Below the pieces are notes generated by a model. The model ran no database searches, was not told where the DNA came from, and saw nothing but the letters and a program-made list of their open reading frames with translations. Source: Rhodospirillales bacterium (lineage in GTDB: Bacteria; Pseudomonadota; Alphaproteobacteria; Rhodospirillales; UBA2165). Taken from it: a stretch of DNA of 64,000 nt. The DNA lies in the NCBI GenBank assembly GCA_022823235.1, contig JAJDXO010000030.1, positions 1 through 64,000 of the forward strand, in the 5' to 3' direction. This document shows positions 26,966 through 34,480 of the stretch, piece after piece; position 1 is the first letter of the stretch, and the number at the start of each line of letters is the position of its first letter. Made by a program: the position numbers and the translations under genes.

Positions 26966-27943
26966 CTACGGCAGGAGGACCGTCGAGCCCGTCGTCTTTC
27001 GCGCCGCAAGGTCCATATGCGCCTGGGCGGTGTCCGACAGGGGATAGGTTTGGTTGATGTCGATGGAGACGTTCCCGGCCGCGACCACGTCGAACAGGTC
27101 GCCCGCCGCCGCCAGCCGCCTCGCGTGATCGTTGGTGTAGTTGAACAGGGTCGGGCGGTTGACGTACAGCGATCCCTTGGCCATCAGGGTGAGCGGCGCG
27201 ATGTCCGGGGCCGGGCCGGACGCATTGCCGAAGTTGACCAGGAAGCCCCACTCCGACAGGCAGTCGAGGGACTTCTCGAAGGTGTCCTTGCCCACCGAAT
27301 CGTAAACCACGGGGACGCCTTGGCCGCCGGTGATCTCCGCCACCCGCTCGGCGAAATCCTCTTCGTTGTAGTTGATCACGTGATCGGCGCGGTGGCCCCT
27401 GGCCTGCTCGGCCTTGGCCGCCGAGCCCACGGTGCCGATGACCGTCGCGCCCAGGTGCTTGGCCCACTGGACCAGGATGGAGCCGACGCCGCCGGCCGCC
27501 GCATGCACCAGCACGTGATCGCCTTCCCGCACGGCGTAGGCCTTGAACAGCAGCATGTGGGCGGTCATGCCCTTCAGCATCATGGCCGCCGCGGTCCGGT
27601 CGTCGACCGCGTCCGGGACCGGCACCAGGACGCCGGCGGGCATCACCCGGGCCTCGGCGTAGGAGCCCAGCTGTCCGCCGGCATAGGCGACACGCTGGCC
27701 GGCCTCCATCCCCTCGACCCCGGGACCCACCGCTTCGATCACGCCGGCGCCCTCGGTGCCCAGCGTCAGGGGGAGATCGGGCAGCGGATAGAGGCCCGAG
27801 CGCTGGTAGATGTCGATGAAGTTGAGACCGACCGCGGTGTGCCGGATGCGGACCTCGCCGTCGCCGGGATCGCCTACGTCGACGTCTTCCCACGTGAGAA
27901 CTTCGGGCCCGCCGGTTTCATGGATACGGATTGCTTTGGTCAT
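26966..27943 (-). CDS. NADPH:quinone reductase, zinc-independent MDR family
   Basis: 325 residues, QOR-type medium-chain reductase that passes electrons from NADPH to quinones or enones. The N-terminal GroES-like domain shows VGLNFIDIYQRSGLY and LGTEGAGVIEAVG. The nucleotide-binding domain shows VHAAAGGVGSILVQWAKHLGA. There is no zinc-binding Cys cluster, as expected for QOR. The substrate cannot be fixed. It is followed on the same strand by no close partner; ogt ends 37 bases upstream of its start and may be co-transcribed. Confidence 0.92.
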   Translation of the reverse strand: MTKAIRIHETGGPEVLTWEDVDVGDPGDGEVRIRHTAVGLNFIDIYQRSGLYPLPDLPLTLGTEGAGVIEAVGPGVEGMEAGQRVAYAGGQLGSYAEARVMPAGVLVPVPDAVDDRTAAAMMLKGMTAHMLLFKAYAVREGDHVLVHAAAGGVGSILVQWAKHLGATVIGTVGSAAKAEQARGHRADHVINYNEEDFAERVAEITGGQGVPVVYDSVGKDTFEKSLDCLSEWGFLVNFGNASGPAPDIAPLTLMAKGSLYVNRPTLFNYTNDHARRLAAAGDLFDVVAAGNVSIDINQTYPLSDTAQAHMDLAARKTTGSTVLLP

Positions 27944-27980
27944 GTCTCGGTTTCCTGGTGCTGGGAACTGGTTGAGTGAA

Positions 27981-28433
27981 CTAGTGGAGCGTGACGCCCT
28001 CGAGATGCAGCAATGCGCGCTTGGTCTCGAGGCCCCCGTGCCCCGAGTAGCCGGTCATGGCGCCGCCGGCGCCGACCACCCGGTGGCACGGAATGATGAT
28101 CGGAATGGGGTTGCGGCCGCAGGCGCCGCCGACGGCGCGGGGGGCCGACCCGACGGCGGCCGCGATGTCGCCGTAGGTCCTGAGCGCGCCGTAGGGAATT
28201 TCGGACATGGCCCGGCAGACGGCCCGCTGGAATTCGGTGCCGGGGGGCGCCAGGGGGAGATCGAAGATTTCGAGGTCGCGCCGGAAATATGCCGCGAGCT
28301 GGTCCCTGGCGGCCCGGAGAAGCCCGGTCCCGTCTCCGCCGGAAGCCTGCCCCCAGTCGAGGGAGACGATGGCGCCGTCGTCCTCGAAGACGGTCAGCGC
28401 GCCGATGGGGCTCTGGAGCGACAGATGCGGCAT
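27981..28433 (-). CDS. ogt: Methylated-DNA--protein-cysteine methyltransferase
   Basis: Suicide repair protein that takes the alkyl group from O6-alkylguanine in DNA. 150 residues. The acceptor cysteine is in NPIPIIIPCHRVVGAGG and the DNA-binding HTH with its Arg finger precedes it (YGDIAAAVGSAPRAVGGA). No AdaA regulatory domain is present, so this is the Ogt/single-domain type. The N-terminal domain is short and degenerate, as usual. Confidence 0.94.
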   Translation of the reverse strand: MPHLSLQSPIGALTVFEDDGAIVSLDWGQASGGDGTGLLRAARDQLAAYFRRDLEIFDLPLAPPGTEFQRAVCRAMSEIPYGALRTYGDIAAAVGSAPRAVGGACGRNPIPIIIPCHRVVGAGGAMTGYSGHGGLETKRALLHLEGVTLH

Positions 28434-28499
28434 GGAACGTTTATAGCCGCTGCAACCGGTCCCGCAAGCGGCAACGCGGCTGCTCCCTCTCCCTCGCTC

Positions 28500-28624
28500 C
28501 CCCTCACCCAGCTACGGCTAGGCGCGCTTCGCTCGCCAAGCCTTCGCAACCCTCTCCCTCCAGGGGAGAGGGTTAAAAGAAAATCTCCCTCCCCCTCGAA
28601 GGGGGAGGGTTGGGGTGGGGGTGA
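28500..28624. repeat. Dispersed hairpin repeat, family A (copy 5)
   Basis: First of two tandem copies in the 326-base gap between the ogt and acetyltransferase genes. It has CACCCAGCTACGGCTAGG, TCGCTCGCCAAGCC, CCCTCTCCCTCC-AGGGGAGAGGG and CTCCCCCTCG-AAGGGGGAG in order. Confidence 0.85.
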
Positions 28625-28650
28625 AGATAAGGGTGGGGGTGAAACGACAC

Positions 28651-28727
28651 TCCCCCTCACCCAGCTACGGCTAGACTCACTTCGCTCGCCAAGCCTTCGC
28701 ATCCCTCTCCCGCCAGGGGAGAGGGCT
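28651..28727. repeat. Dispersed hairpin repeat, family A (copy 6)
   Basis: Second tandem copy, directly after copy 5. It repeats CACCCAGCTACGGCTAGA, TTCGCTCGCCAAGCC and the CCCTCTCCCGCC-AGGGGAGAGGG hairpin but lacks the C-rich/G-rich hairpin. Nothing else is recognised between 28434 and 28759. Confidence 0.85.
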
Positions 28728-28759
28728 AAAAGAATATCCCCCTCGCCCGGCGCCGGACT

Positions 28760-29308
28760 CTATCGGCTCGGTTCGGCCCGGTCTCCCTCGCCGAGGGGCC
28801 GCTGCATGAGGGTGTTGTCGATCCAGCGTCCCATCTTGTAGCCGGCGCTTTTGAGCACGCCGACGTGCTCGAAGCCGCACCGCGCGTGCAGGTGAATGGA
28901 GGCGGCGCTTTGGTCGTCGCTGATCGCCGCCACCATCTGGCGGAAGCCGGCCTCGGCGCAGCGCCGGATGATCTCTTCGAGCAGCCTGCGTCCCAATCCG
29001 AGGCCGACATGGCCGGGCGACACATAAACCGAATCCTCGACCGTGTGCCGGTAGGCCCGCCGCGCCCGGTAGGGCCCGGCGTAGGCATAGCCGCCCACCG
29101 CGCCCCCGGCCTCGGCGACGATGTAGGGGTAGCCGCCGCCGGTCAGGGTTTCAAAGCGCCGGGTCATTTCGGCGAGATCGGGCGGGTCGATTTCGAAAGT
29201 GGCGACGCCGCCGGTTACGTAATGGGCGTAGATGGCCTGGATTTGGGGCAGGTCGTCCATCGCCGCCGTCCGGATGACGGCCTTGGCGGAGGTGGGTTGG
29301 TCGGTCAT
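28760..29308 (-). CDS. GNAT N-acetyltransferase, phosphinothricin acetyltransferase-like
   Basis: 182 residues of the GNAT fold. The acetyl-CoA pyrophosphate loop is VGLGLGRRLLEEIIRR, preceded by YRHTVEDSVYVSP, which is characteristic of the PAT/MddA branch acting on phosphinothricin, methionine sulfoximine or related amino acids. The true substrate in this organism is unknown. It stands between the repeat pair and the formylglutamate amidohydrolase gene, 34 bases downstream of the latter's stop, on the same strand. Confidence 0.9.
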   Translation of the reverse strand: MTDQPTSAKAVIRTAAMDDLPQIQAIYAHYVTGGVATFEIDPPDLAEMTRRFETLTGGGYPYIVAEAGGAVGGYAYAGPYRARRAYRHTVEDSVYVSPGHVGLGLGRRLLEEIIRRCAEAGFRQMVAAISDDQSAASIHLHARCGFEHVGVLKSAGYKMGRWIDNTLMQRPLGEGDRAEPSR

Positions 29309-29342
29309 GACGGTGCAGGGTGCCGGGTTGACAGGGATGAGG

Positions 29343-30269
29343 CTAGCGGGGGATCAGGCTCGCCGGGTCGATCCGGGTCAGGATCTCGGCCAGCCGGGCC
29401 ATATCGGCGGCCAGCGCCTCGAAACCGGCGTCCCGCTCGATGGTCGCCTCGTTCATGTAGGTGGCCCGGTTGATCTCGATTTGGAGCGCATGCACGCCGG
29501 TGGCCGGGCGGCCGTAATTGCGGGTGGTGAATCCGCCCGAATAGGGGTTGTTGCGGTTCACCGCGTAGCCCATCTCCTTCAGCGTATCGTCCGCCAGGCC
29601 GGTAATCGCCGGATTGCAGCTGAGGCCGTGATTGTCGCCGAGCACCATATCGACGCGCCGCCGGCCGGGGTCGACCTCCATCGGCCCGCCGATGGAGGGC
29701 ATGGAATGGCAATCGACCAGGAGGCACACCCCGAACGCCTCCACGGCCTGTTCGATCAGGCCGCGCAGCGCCCGGTGGTAGGGGTGATAGCACCCGTCGA
29801 TGCGGCGGAACGCATCGTCGACCTCGATGGGCTTGTCGTAGATTTCCTCGCCGTTGGTGACCACCCGGGCGACGGTACCCAGTCCGGCGGCGACCCTGGG
29901 CGACGATGAATTGACGTAGTCGGGCAGCGGATCGTCGAACATGTCGGGGTCGAGTTCGAACGGCTCCCGGTTGGGGTCCACGTAGGCCCGGGGAAACTCC
30001 GCCATCAGCAGCGGCGCGCCGTGCCGCGGAGCGCCGGCGAAGATCTCGTCGATGAAGCTGTCCTCGGACTTGCGGATTCCGATGGCGTCGAGACGCGAGG
30101 TCTTCAGGAACTCCGCCGGGTAGCGCCGCCCGCTGTGGGGCGAGGCGAAGACCGCCGGCGAGGTCAGTGTTATCGGCGTCGCGATGGTGTAGGGCGCTTC
30201 TTCGTCTTCCCGTTCGTCCGTCCGGTGGACGGCGGGCTGGGCGGAAACTTGGGCGGACAGTTGATCCAA
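29343..30269 (-). CDS. N-formylglutamate amidohydrolase family protein (copy 1)
   Basis: 308 residues of the HutG2/FGase family: zinc-dependent hydrolysis of N-formyl-glutamate or related acyl amino acids. Metal-site motifs: FASPHSGRRYP, DCHSMPSIGGP and the downstream GDNHGLSCNPAITG. The N-terminal 30 residues are polar and poorly conserved. No other hut gene is nearby, so a role in histidine degradation is not supported by context. A second, divergent homologue lies at 40944-41762. Confidence 0.9.
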   Translation of the reverse strand: MDQLSAQVSAQPAVHRTDEREDEEAPYTIATPITLTSPAVFASPHSGRRYPAEFLKTSRLDAIGIRKSEDSFIDEIFAGAPRHGAPLLMAEFPRAYVDPNREPFELDPDMFDDPLPDYVNSSSPRVAAGLGTVARVVTNGEEIYDKPIEVDDAFRRIDGCYHPYHRALRGLIEQAVEAFGVCLLVDCHSMPSIGGPMEVDPGRRRVDMVLGDNHGLSCNPAITGLADDTLKEMGYAVNRNNPYSGGFTTRNYGRPATGVHALQIEINRATYMNEATIERDAGFEALAADMARLAEILTRIDPASLIPR

Positions 30270-30440
30270 TTTCTCTCCCCGGGGTCTCGGTGCTCGGGCC
30301 GTTATTCGTTGAAACTATCAGCGCTCAGGCGCGCAGATGCAACCCGTTTACCGGCGGGACAAGAGGGCGGACCGGCGCGCGCGCCGCGGTCTTGCCATCC
30401 CCCCCCAAAAACCGATAAAACCCATCCCCTCGGGGAATAC

Positions 30441-30515
30441 GGGCGCGTAGCTCAGCGGGAGAGCACTGTGTTGACATCGCAGGGGTCGCTGGTTCAATCC
30501 CAGCCGTGCCCACCA
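30441..30515 (+). tRNA. tRNA-Val (anticodon GAC)
   Basis: 75 bases with encoded CCA. Acceptor GGGCGCG pairs with CGTGCCC (one G-U), D-arm GCTC-AGCGGGA-GAGC, anticodon arm CTGTG-TTGACAT-CGCAG, T-arm GCTGG-TTCAATC-CCAGC. The anticodon is GAC. It is flanked by repeats and shows no sign of an integrated element at its 3' end. Confidence 0.95.
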
Positions 30516-30562
30516 CCCTACGCCTTCGGCTTCGGGCGGCAGGCCACCTGACCGCATAAGCC

Positions 30563-30718
30563 GTCGTACCCCGCTTCATGCGGGGTATCCACATTTCCAA
30601 TTCTTGAACCACGGAGGCGGTGAGACGGTGAGGAGCGCCGGGATCGAAACCTCTCCTCTCTATCTCTGTGTCTCTGTGGTGAATATCCTGGATGCCCCGA
30701 ACAAGTCGGGGCATGACG
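30563..30718. repeat. Dispersed hairpin repeat, family B (copy 5)
   Basis: Lies 48 bases after tRNA-Val. It is a full-length unit: ACCCCGC-ttcat-GCGGGGT, the tail CAATTCTTGAACCACGGAGGCGG, GGAGCGCCGGGATCGAAACC, the middle TCTCTGTGGTGAATATCC and GCCCCG-aacaagt-CGGGGC. The order matches copies 2 and 4. Confidence 0.82.
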
Positions 30719-30760
30719 CCTTGCGGGTGAGCGGGGAGCGGGAATGGCGCGCCGTTATTG

Positions 30761-30885
30761 CTCCCTCCCCCTTGACGGGGGAGGGTTGGGGTGGGGGTGA
30801 CTAATGTGTGCAGCTATTTGACGGCTTCCCCCTCACCCAGCCCACCGGACCGGCTCCGCCGGCCGGAGGACAGGCATGGCTAGGC
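30761..30885. repeat. Dispersed hairpin repeat, family A (copy 7)
   Basis: CTCCCCC-ttga-CGGGGGAG, then CACCCAGCCCACCGG and the CGGCTCCGCCGGCCGG / GGACAGGCATGGCTAGGC variant tail. It ends about 25 bases from the stop of the cupin gene. Confidence 0.82.
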
Positions 30886-30909
30886 CGGGCTGCCGCCGGC
30901 CGCCGCGTT

Positions 30910-31347
30910 CTACTCCGCAGCCTCCTTGGCGGCCTCGGCGCCGAAATCGGGAAAGATCCGGCCCGTCTTCATGTTTTTCGCGCCGCCCCGGAAATAGGTG
31001 ATGAACCTCGCCCCGTCGGGGGTGGTCACCTCGTGGCGGCTGCCCTCCGGCCGCCAGACGAAATTGCCGGCCTCGCAGGCGCCTTCCTGGTCGACCATCG
31101 AGCCTTCGAGCACGAAGGTGCATTCGAGGCCGGTGTGCTGGTGGTCCTCGATGACGAAGCCGGGGTCGGTCTCCACTAGGACCCAGGCCTCCCGCGCCGC
31201 ATCGTCCTTGTAGAGCACCTTGGCGCGCTGCCCCGGCTTGGCCTCGTCCCACGGAATCTCGTCCAAATCCACGAAGCGGGACGACAGCGCCTCCAGCATG
31301 TCGTGCGGGGCATATCCCGGCGTTTTGCCTTCCGATTTGCCGCTCAT
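30910..31347 (-). CDS. Cupin-domain protein, ChrR-like
   Basis: 145 residues. A single cupin with HQHTGLECTFVLEGSM (metal-binding His/His/Glu) and the second motif SRHEVTTPDG. It starts MSGKSEGKTPGYAPHDML and resembles the C-terminal cupin of the anti-sigma factor ChrR, but lacks its zinc-binding N-terminal domain, so an anti-sigma role is unlikely. Substrate unknown. An array of 10-bp repeats lies 124-204 bases upstream of its start. Confidence 0.85.
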   Translation of the reverse strand: MSGKSEGKTPGYAPHDMLEALSSRFVDLDEIPWDEAKPGQRAKVLYKDDAAREAWVLVETDPGFVIEDHQHTGLECTFVLEGSMVDQEGACEAGNFVWRPEGSRHEVTTPDGARFITYFRGGAKNMKTGRIFPDFGAEAAKEAAE

Positions 31348-31470
31348 GTCGGGTTTCCTTCTCTGATGGTCCGCCGGGGAATATTAGCCTGCCGGTCCCG
31401 GCCCGGCAGCAACTTTCATTCTCCCGCTTGATTCCGGCTCCCCGCCGCACATCTTAAGACGTGCGCCCCG

Positions 31471-31550
31471 AATGTCCGGAGTCGTCCATTGGAATTCAAG
31501 AAAGTCATCAAATGTCCATAAATGTCCACTAATGTCCATGAATGTCCATT
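31471..31550. repeat. Tandem 10-bp phased repeat (AATGTCCATW)
   Basis: Four near-perfect units start at 31511, 31521, 31531 and 31541 (AATGTCCATA, AATGTCCACT, AATGTCCATG, AATGTCCATT). The same 10-bp register continues to the left as degenerate units at 31471 (AATGTCCGGA), 31481 (GTCGTCCATT) and 31501. It lies in the 269-base gap upstream of the cupin gene. It may be a regulator-binding array or a simple tandem duplication. Confidence 0.75.
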
Positions 31551-31616
31551 CCGCCGAAACGCCGCCGGCCGGAATCGTGTCCGGTACGCGGAATGCCAAC
31601 CCTGTCAGTCGGACAA

Positions 31617-32234
31617 TTAGGATTTAAGGTTGGGCGCGACCTTGTCGATCCAATCCTCGTCGCCGAGGGTCAGCAGTTCCTCGGCCGCCTCCGCCCGGGT
31701 CTGGGTGACGCTGTCGACGACGCCCTGCGCATCGCCTTCGTCCAGCTTGCAGCAGGCCTCCAGGCGGATGTCGTTGTTGTCGTGAAAATAAACCGACCAG
31801 ATGCCGGGGAGGATCTCGACCGGCCCGTCGACGGGGACGCCGTGGGCCTTCAGGCGGTCCTGGATATCCCGGAACCGTTCGGTGGAGCAGGCGAAGGCCA
31901 CATGCTGCATCCCGCCGATGGCGTCCCGGTCGGTCTGCGGGCGCTCCCCCTTGGGGATTTCGAAGAACGCATAGAGGCTGTCGCTGCCCATATCGAAGAA
32001 ATAATGTCGCAGCCGCTCCCAGGGCGGGTTGCCGCGGTTGTTCACCGTGCCGATCCCTTCCGGCACCTTCATGGCGTGGACCAGTTTCATGCCCAGCACG
32101 CCGACATAGAACTCGACGGTGGCCTTCATGTCCTCGGTGGTGAGCGCCAGGTGATGGACGCCGCGGGTGGGCACATCATCCTTGGTTTTATCGGCCCCGG
32201 CGGGTCCGGCCGGGCCGGGCGATTGGCCGTCCAT
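31617..32234 (-). CDS. VOC-superfamily (glyoxalase/dioxygenase) protein
   Basis: 205 residues with a single VOC domain (about 25-160): GVHHLALTTEDMKATVEFYVGVLGM at the start, then MQHVAFAC with the second metal-site His and IWSVYFHDNNDIRLEACC with the acidic ligand region. The N-terminal 20 residues are Gly/Pro-rich. A dioxygenase or glyoxalase function is possible; nothing nearby indicates a substrate. Confidence 0.85.
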   Translation of the reverse strand: MDGQSPGPAGPAGADKTKDDVPTRGVHHLALTTEDMKATVEFYVGVLGMKLVHAMKVPEGIGTVNNRGNPPWERLRHYFFDMGSDSLYAFFEIPKGERPQTDRDAIGGMQHVAFACSTERFRDIQDRLKAHGVPVDGPVEILPGIWSVYFHDNNDIRLEACCKLDEGDAQGVVDSVTQTRAEAAEELLTLGDEDWIDKVAPNLKS

Positions 32235-32364
32235 GTGAATCTCCTCTCCGTTGACGCCATTTCACCCCAAAGCCGCGATTTAGGCAAATCGGGAAAATTG
32301 TATCCGAATCTGCGTCGTGCCAATCTGCCGCCCAAATTCGCGAGACCCGAAAGGAAACGCTTCA

Positions 32365-32625
32365 ATGATGTATCTGCTGGCCTTGATCCTGCCGCCCATC
32401 GCATTGTTCGCCGTCGGCAAGCCGATCCAAGGGATCATCAATTTGATCTTCTTCGGGGTCGCGGCGGTCCTGTGGTTCCTTACGCTCGGGTTCCTGAGTT
32501 TCATCACCTTTCCCATCTGGATTATCTGCATCATCCACGGGGTGTTCGTGACCCATGGGGTGATGCAGGAGCGCAAGATGCGCGAAATCGCCGCCGAGGT
32601 CTCAGGCGGCCCCATGGACGGGTAA
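32365..32625 (+). CDS. Small membrane protein, YqaE/Pmp3-like
   Basis: 86-87 residues. Two adjacent ATG codons (32365 and 32368) follow an AAAGGAAAC ribosome site. It has two strong hydrophobic segments (about residues 2-22 and 25-58) with MMYLLALILPPIALFAVGK and IIHGVFVTHGV, then a short charged tail. The first segment with its PP turn resembles the Pmp3/YqaE family of cation-stress proteins, but similarity is partial. It is upstream of rpmJ with its own promoter between. Confidence 0.65.
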   Translation: MMYLLALILPPIALFAVGKPIQGIINLIFFGVAAVLWFLTLGFLSFITFPIWIICIIHGVFVTHGVMQERKMREIAAEVSGGPMDG

Positions 32626-32655
32626 AACCGGGCGCCATCGGGTCCGAACGGGGCG

Positions 32656-32684
32656 TTGACAGAGGGGAAGCAGCCCCTTATGTT
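32656..32684 (+). promoter_or_regulatory. rpmJ promoter
   Basis: A perfect -35 TTGACA (32656-32661), a 17-base spacer and TATGTT (32679-32684; four of six). It lies 77 bases ahead of the rpmJ ATG, giving a leader of about 70 bases. Confidence 0.6.
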
Positions 32685-32760
32685 CCCGCGACTTCGCCGC
32701 CCGGACGGTCCCCAGGACAGTTCATGGGCGGCGCGTTCGGTTTAACCATCGGGTGCGATC

Positions 32761-32886
32761 ATGAAGGTGCGAAACTCGCTCAAGTCGGCGAAGCTGCGGG
32801 AAAAGGGCTGCCGCGTGGTGCGCCGCCGCGGCCGCCTGTACGTGATCAACAAGCGCAACCCGCGGTTCAAGGCCCGCCAAGGGTAA
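32761..32886 (+). CDS. rpmJ: 50S ribosomal protein L36
   Basis: 41 residues starting [17 protein letters not shown] and ending NPRFKARQG, typical of the alphaproteobacterial L36. It is highly basic and lacks the four zinc ligands of the short L36 form (only one Cys), so it is the zinc-free type. It has its own promoter upstream and an excellent intrinsic terminator downstream, making it a single-gene transcription unit. Confidence 0.95.
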   Translation: MKVRNSLKSAKLREKGCRVVRRRGRLYVINKRNPRFKARQG

Positions 32887-32914
32887 ACGCCGCCCGGCAT
32901 TCGGCGGATCGCGG

Positions 32915-32944
32915 CCGCGCCCGCCGGGCGCGGTTTTGCTTTTT
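32915..32944 (+). terminator. Intrinsic terminator of rpmJ
   Basis: A perfect stem CCGCGCCC / GGGCGCGG (32915-32922 and 32926-32933) with a three-base loop GCC, followed by TTTTGCTTTTT. It lies 28 bases after the rpmJ stop codon and isolates it from glcD. Confidence 0.88.
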
Positions 32945-32977
32945 AGGACCCCGCAATCTTTCTAGACTGTCGGCGTC

Positions 32978-34477
32978 ATGAAAATGCCGGCCCCCGATCA
33001 GGCGACCCTCGCCCGCCGCCAGGAGATCGTCGCCAGGCTGCGGGAGATCGTCCCCCCCGGGCCCCTGGGCGACGGGGTGATCGACGATGCCAACACCCTG
33101 TCGGCCTACGAGTGCGACGGCTTGTCGGCTTACCGGCAGCTGCCCATGGTGGTGGTGCTGCCGGAGACTACCCGGCAGGTATCCGACATCCTCAAATACT
33201 GTCACGAGACCGGCACCAAGGTGGTGGCCCGGGGCTCGGGCACCTCGCTGTCGGGCGGCGCGCTGCCGCTGGCGGACGCGGTGATGCTGGGCCTCGGCAA
33301 ATTCAACCGGATTCTCGATATAGACTATGCCAACCGCTGCGTGGTCACTCAGCCGGGCGTCACCAACCTCGCCATTTCCGATGCGGTGACGGCCGACGGG
33401 TTCTATTACGCCCCCGACCCCTCCAGCCAGATCGTCTGTTCCATCGGCGGCAACGTGGCCGAGAACTCGGGCGGCGTGCATTGCCTGAAATACGGCCTCA
33501 CCACCAACAATGTGATGGGCGTCGAGATGGTGACGATGGACGGCGAGATCATGCGTCTCGGCGGCAAGCATCTGGATTCCGGCGGCTACGACATCCTCGG
33601 CCTGATCAACGGCTCGGAAGGTCTGCTGGGCGTGATCACCGAAGTGACGGTCCGGATCCTGAGGAAGCCGGAAACCGCCCGGGCGGCGCTCATCGGGTTC
33701 GATAGTGCGGCCGCCGCCGGCGACTGCGTCGGCGCGGTGATCGGCGCCGGGATCATTCCGGGCGGCATGGAGATGATGGACCGCCCGGCCATCGCGGCGA
33801 CGGAGGAATTCGTGCACGCCGGCTATCCCCTAGATGTGGAGGCGCTGCTGATCGTCGAACTGGACGGGCCGGCGGCGGAGGTCGACTACCTCATCGGCCG
33901 GGTCAGGGAGATCGCCGAGGGGCTCGGCGCCGGCTATTTCCGCATCTCCGAAAACGACGAGGAGCGGGAGAATTTCTGGGCCGGGCGCAAGGCCGCTTTC
34001 CCGGCGGTGGGACGGATCACGCCGGATTATTACTGCATGGACGGCACCATTCCCAGGGCGCGCTTGCCCGAAGTGCTGACCCGCATCTCCGAGCTGTCGG
34101 AAAAGCACGGTCTCGGGGTGGCCAACGTGTTCCACGCCGGCGACGGCAACCTCCACCCGCTGATCATGTATGACGCCAACCAACCCGGCGAGTTGGCGGC
34201 GGCCGAGGAGTTCGGCGCCGAAATTCTCATGCTGTGCGTGGAGGTGGGCGGCGTGCTCACCGGCGAGCACGGGGTCGGCGTCGAGAAGCGCGATCTGATG
34301 GGCACCATGTTCACCGAGGACGATCTGAAGCAGCAGCAGCGGGTCAAGTGCGCCTTCGACCCCGACAGTCTGCTCAATCCGGGCAAGGTGTTCCCGACCC
34401 TCCACCGATGCGCGGAACTCGGCCGGGTACACGTGCATCGCGGCGAAACCCGTTTCCCCGACATTCCCCGGTTCTGA
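32978..34477 (+). CDS. glcD: Glycolate oxidase subunit GlcD (FAD-linked)
   Basis: 499 residues. The FAD-binding PCMH domain shows ARGSGTSLSGGALPLADAVMLGL and CSIGGNVAENSGGVHCLKYG; the C-terminal FAD-oxidase domain ends in GVLTGEHGVGVEKRDLM with NPGKVFP. In E. coli GlcDEF oxidises glycolate to glyoxylate with electrons to the membrane. Close homologues can act on D-lactate, so the substrate rests on the presence of glcE and glcF directly downstream (gaps of three bases). Confidence 0.95.
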   Translation: MKMPAPDQATLARRQEIVARLREIVPPGPLGDGVIDDANTLSAYECDGLSAYRQLPMVVVLPETTRQVSDILKYCHETGTKVVARGSGTSLSGGALPLADAVMLGLGKFNRILDIDYANRCVVTQPGVTNLAISDAVTADGFYYAPDPSSQIVCSIGGNVAENSGGVHCLKYGLTTNNVMGVEMVTMDGEIMRLGGKHLDSGGYDILGLINGSEGLLGVITEVTVRILRKPETARAALIGFDSAAAAGDCVGAVIGAGIIPGGMEMMDRPAIAATEEFVHAGYPLDVEALLIVELDGPAAEVDYLIGRVREIAEGLGAGYFRISENDEERENFWAGRKAAFPAVGRITPDYYCMDGTIPRARLPEVLTRISELSEKHGLGVANVFHAGDGNLHPLIMYDANQPGELAAAEEFGAEILMLCVEVGGVLTGEHGVGVEKRDLMGTMFTEDDLKQQQRVKCAFDPDSLLNPGKVFPTLHRCAELGRVHVHRGETRFPDIPRF

Positions 34478-34480
34478 TTC

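Noticed and set aside
28500-28727. Repeated hairpin units considered as a CRISPR array.
   Set aside because: Units are long, composite and in two copies only, without equal spacers, and no cas gene is present.
30441-30515. tRNA-Val considered as an integration site.
   Set aside because: The gene is intact with encoded CCA, the flanks are ordinary repeats, and no partial tRNA copy is seen nearby.
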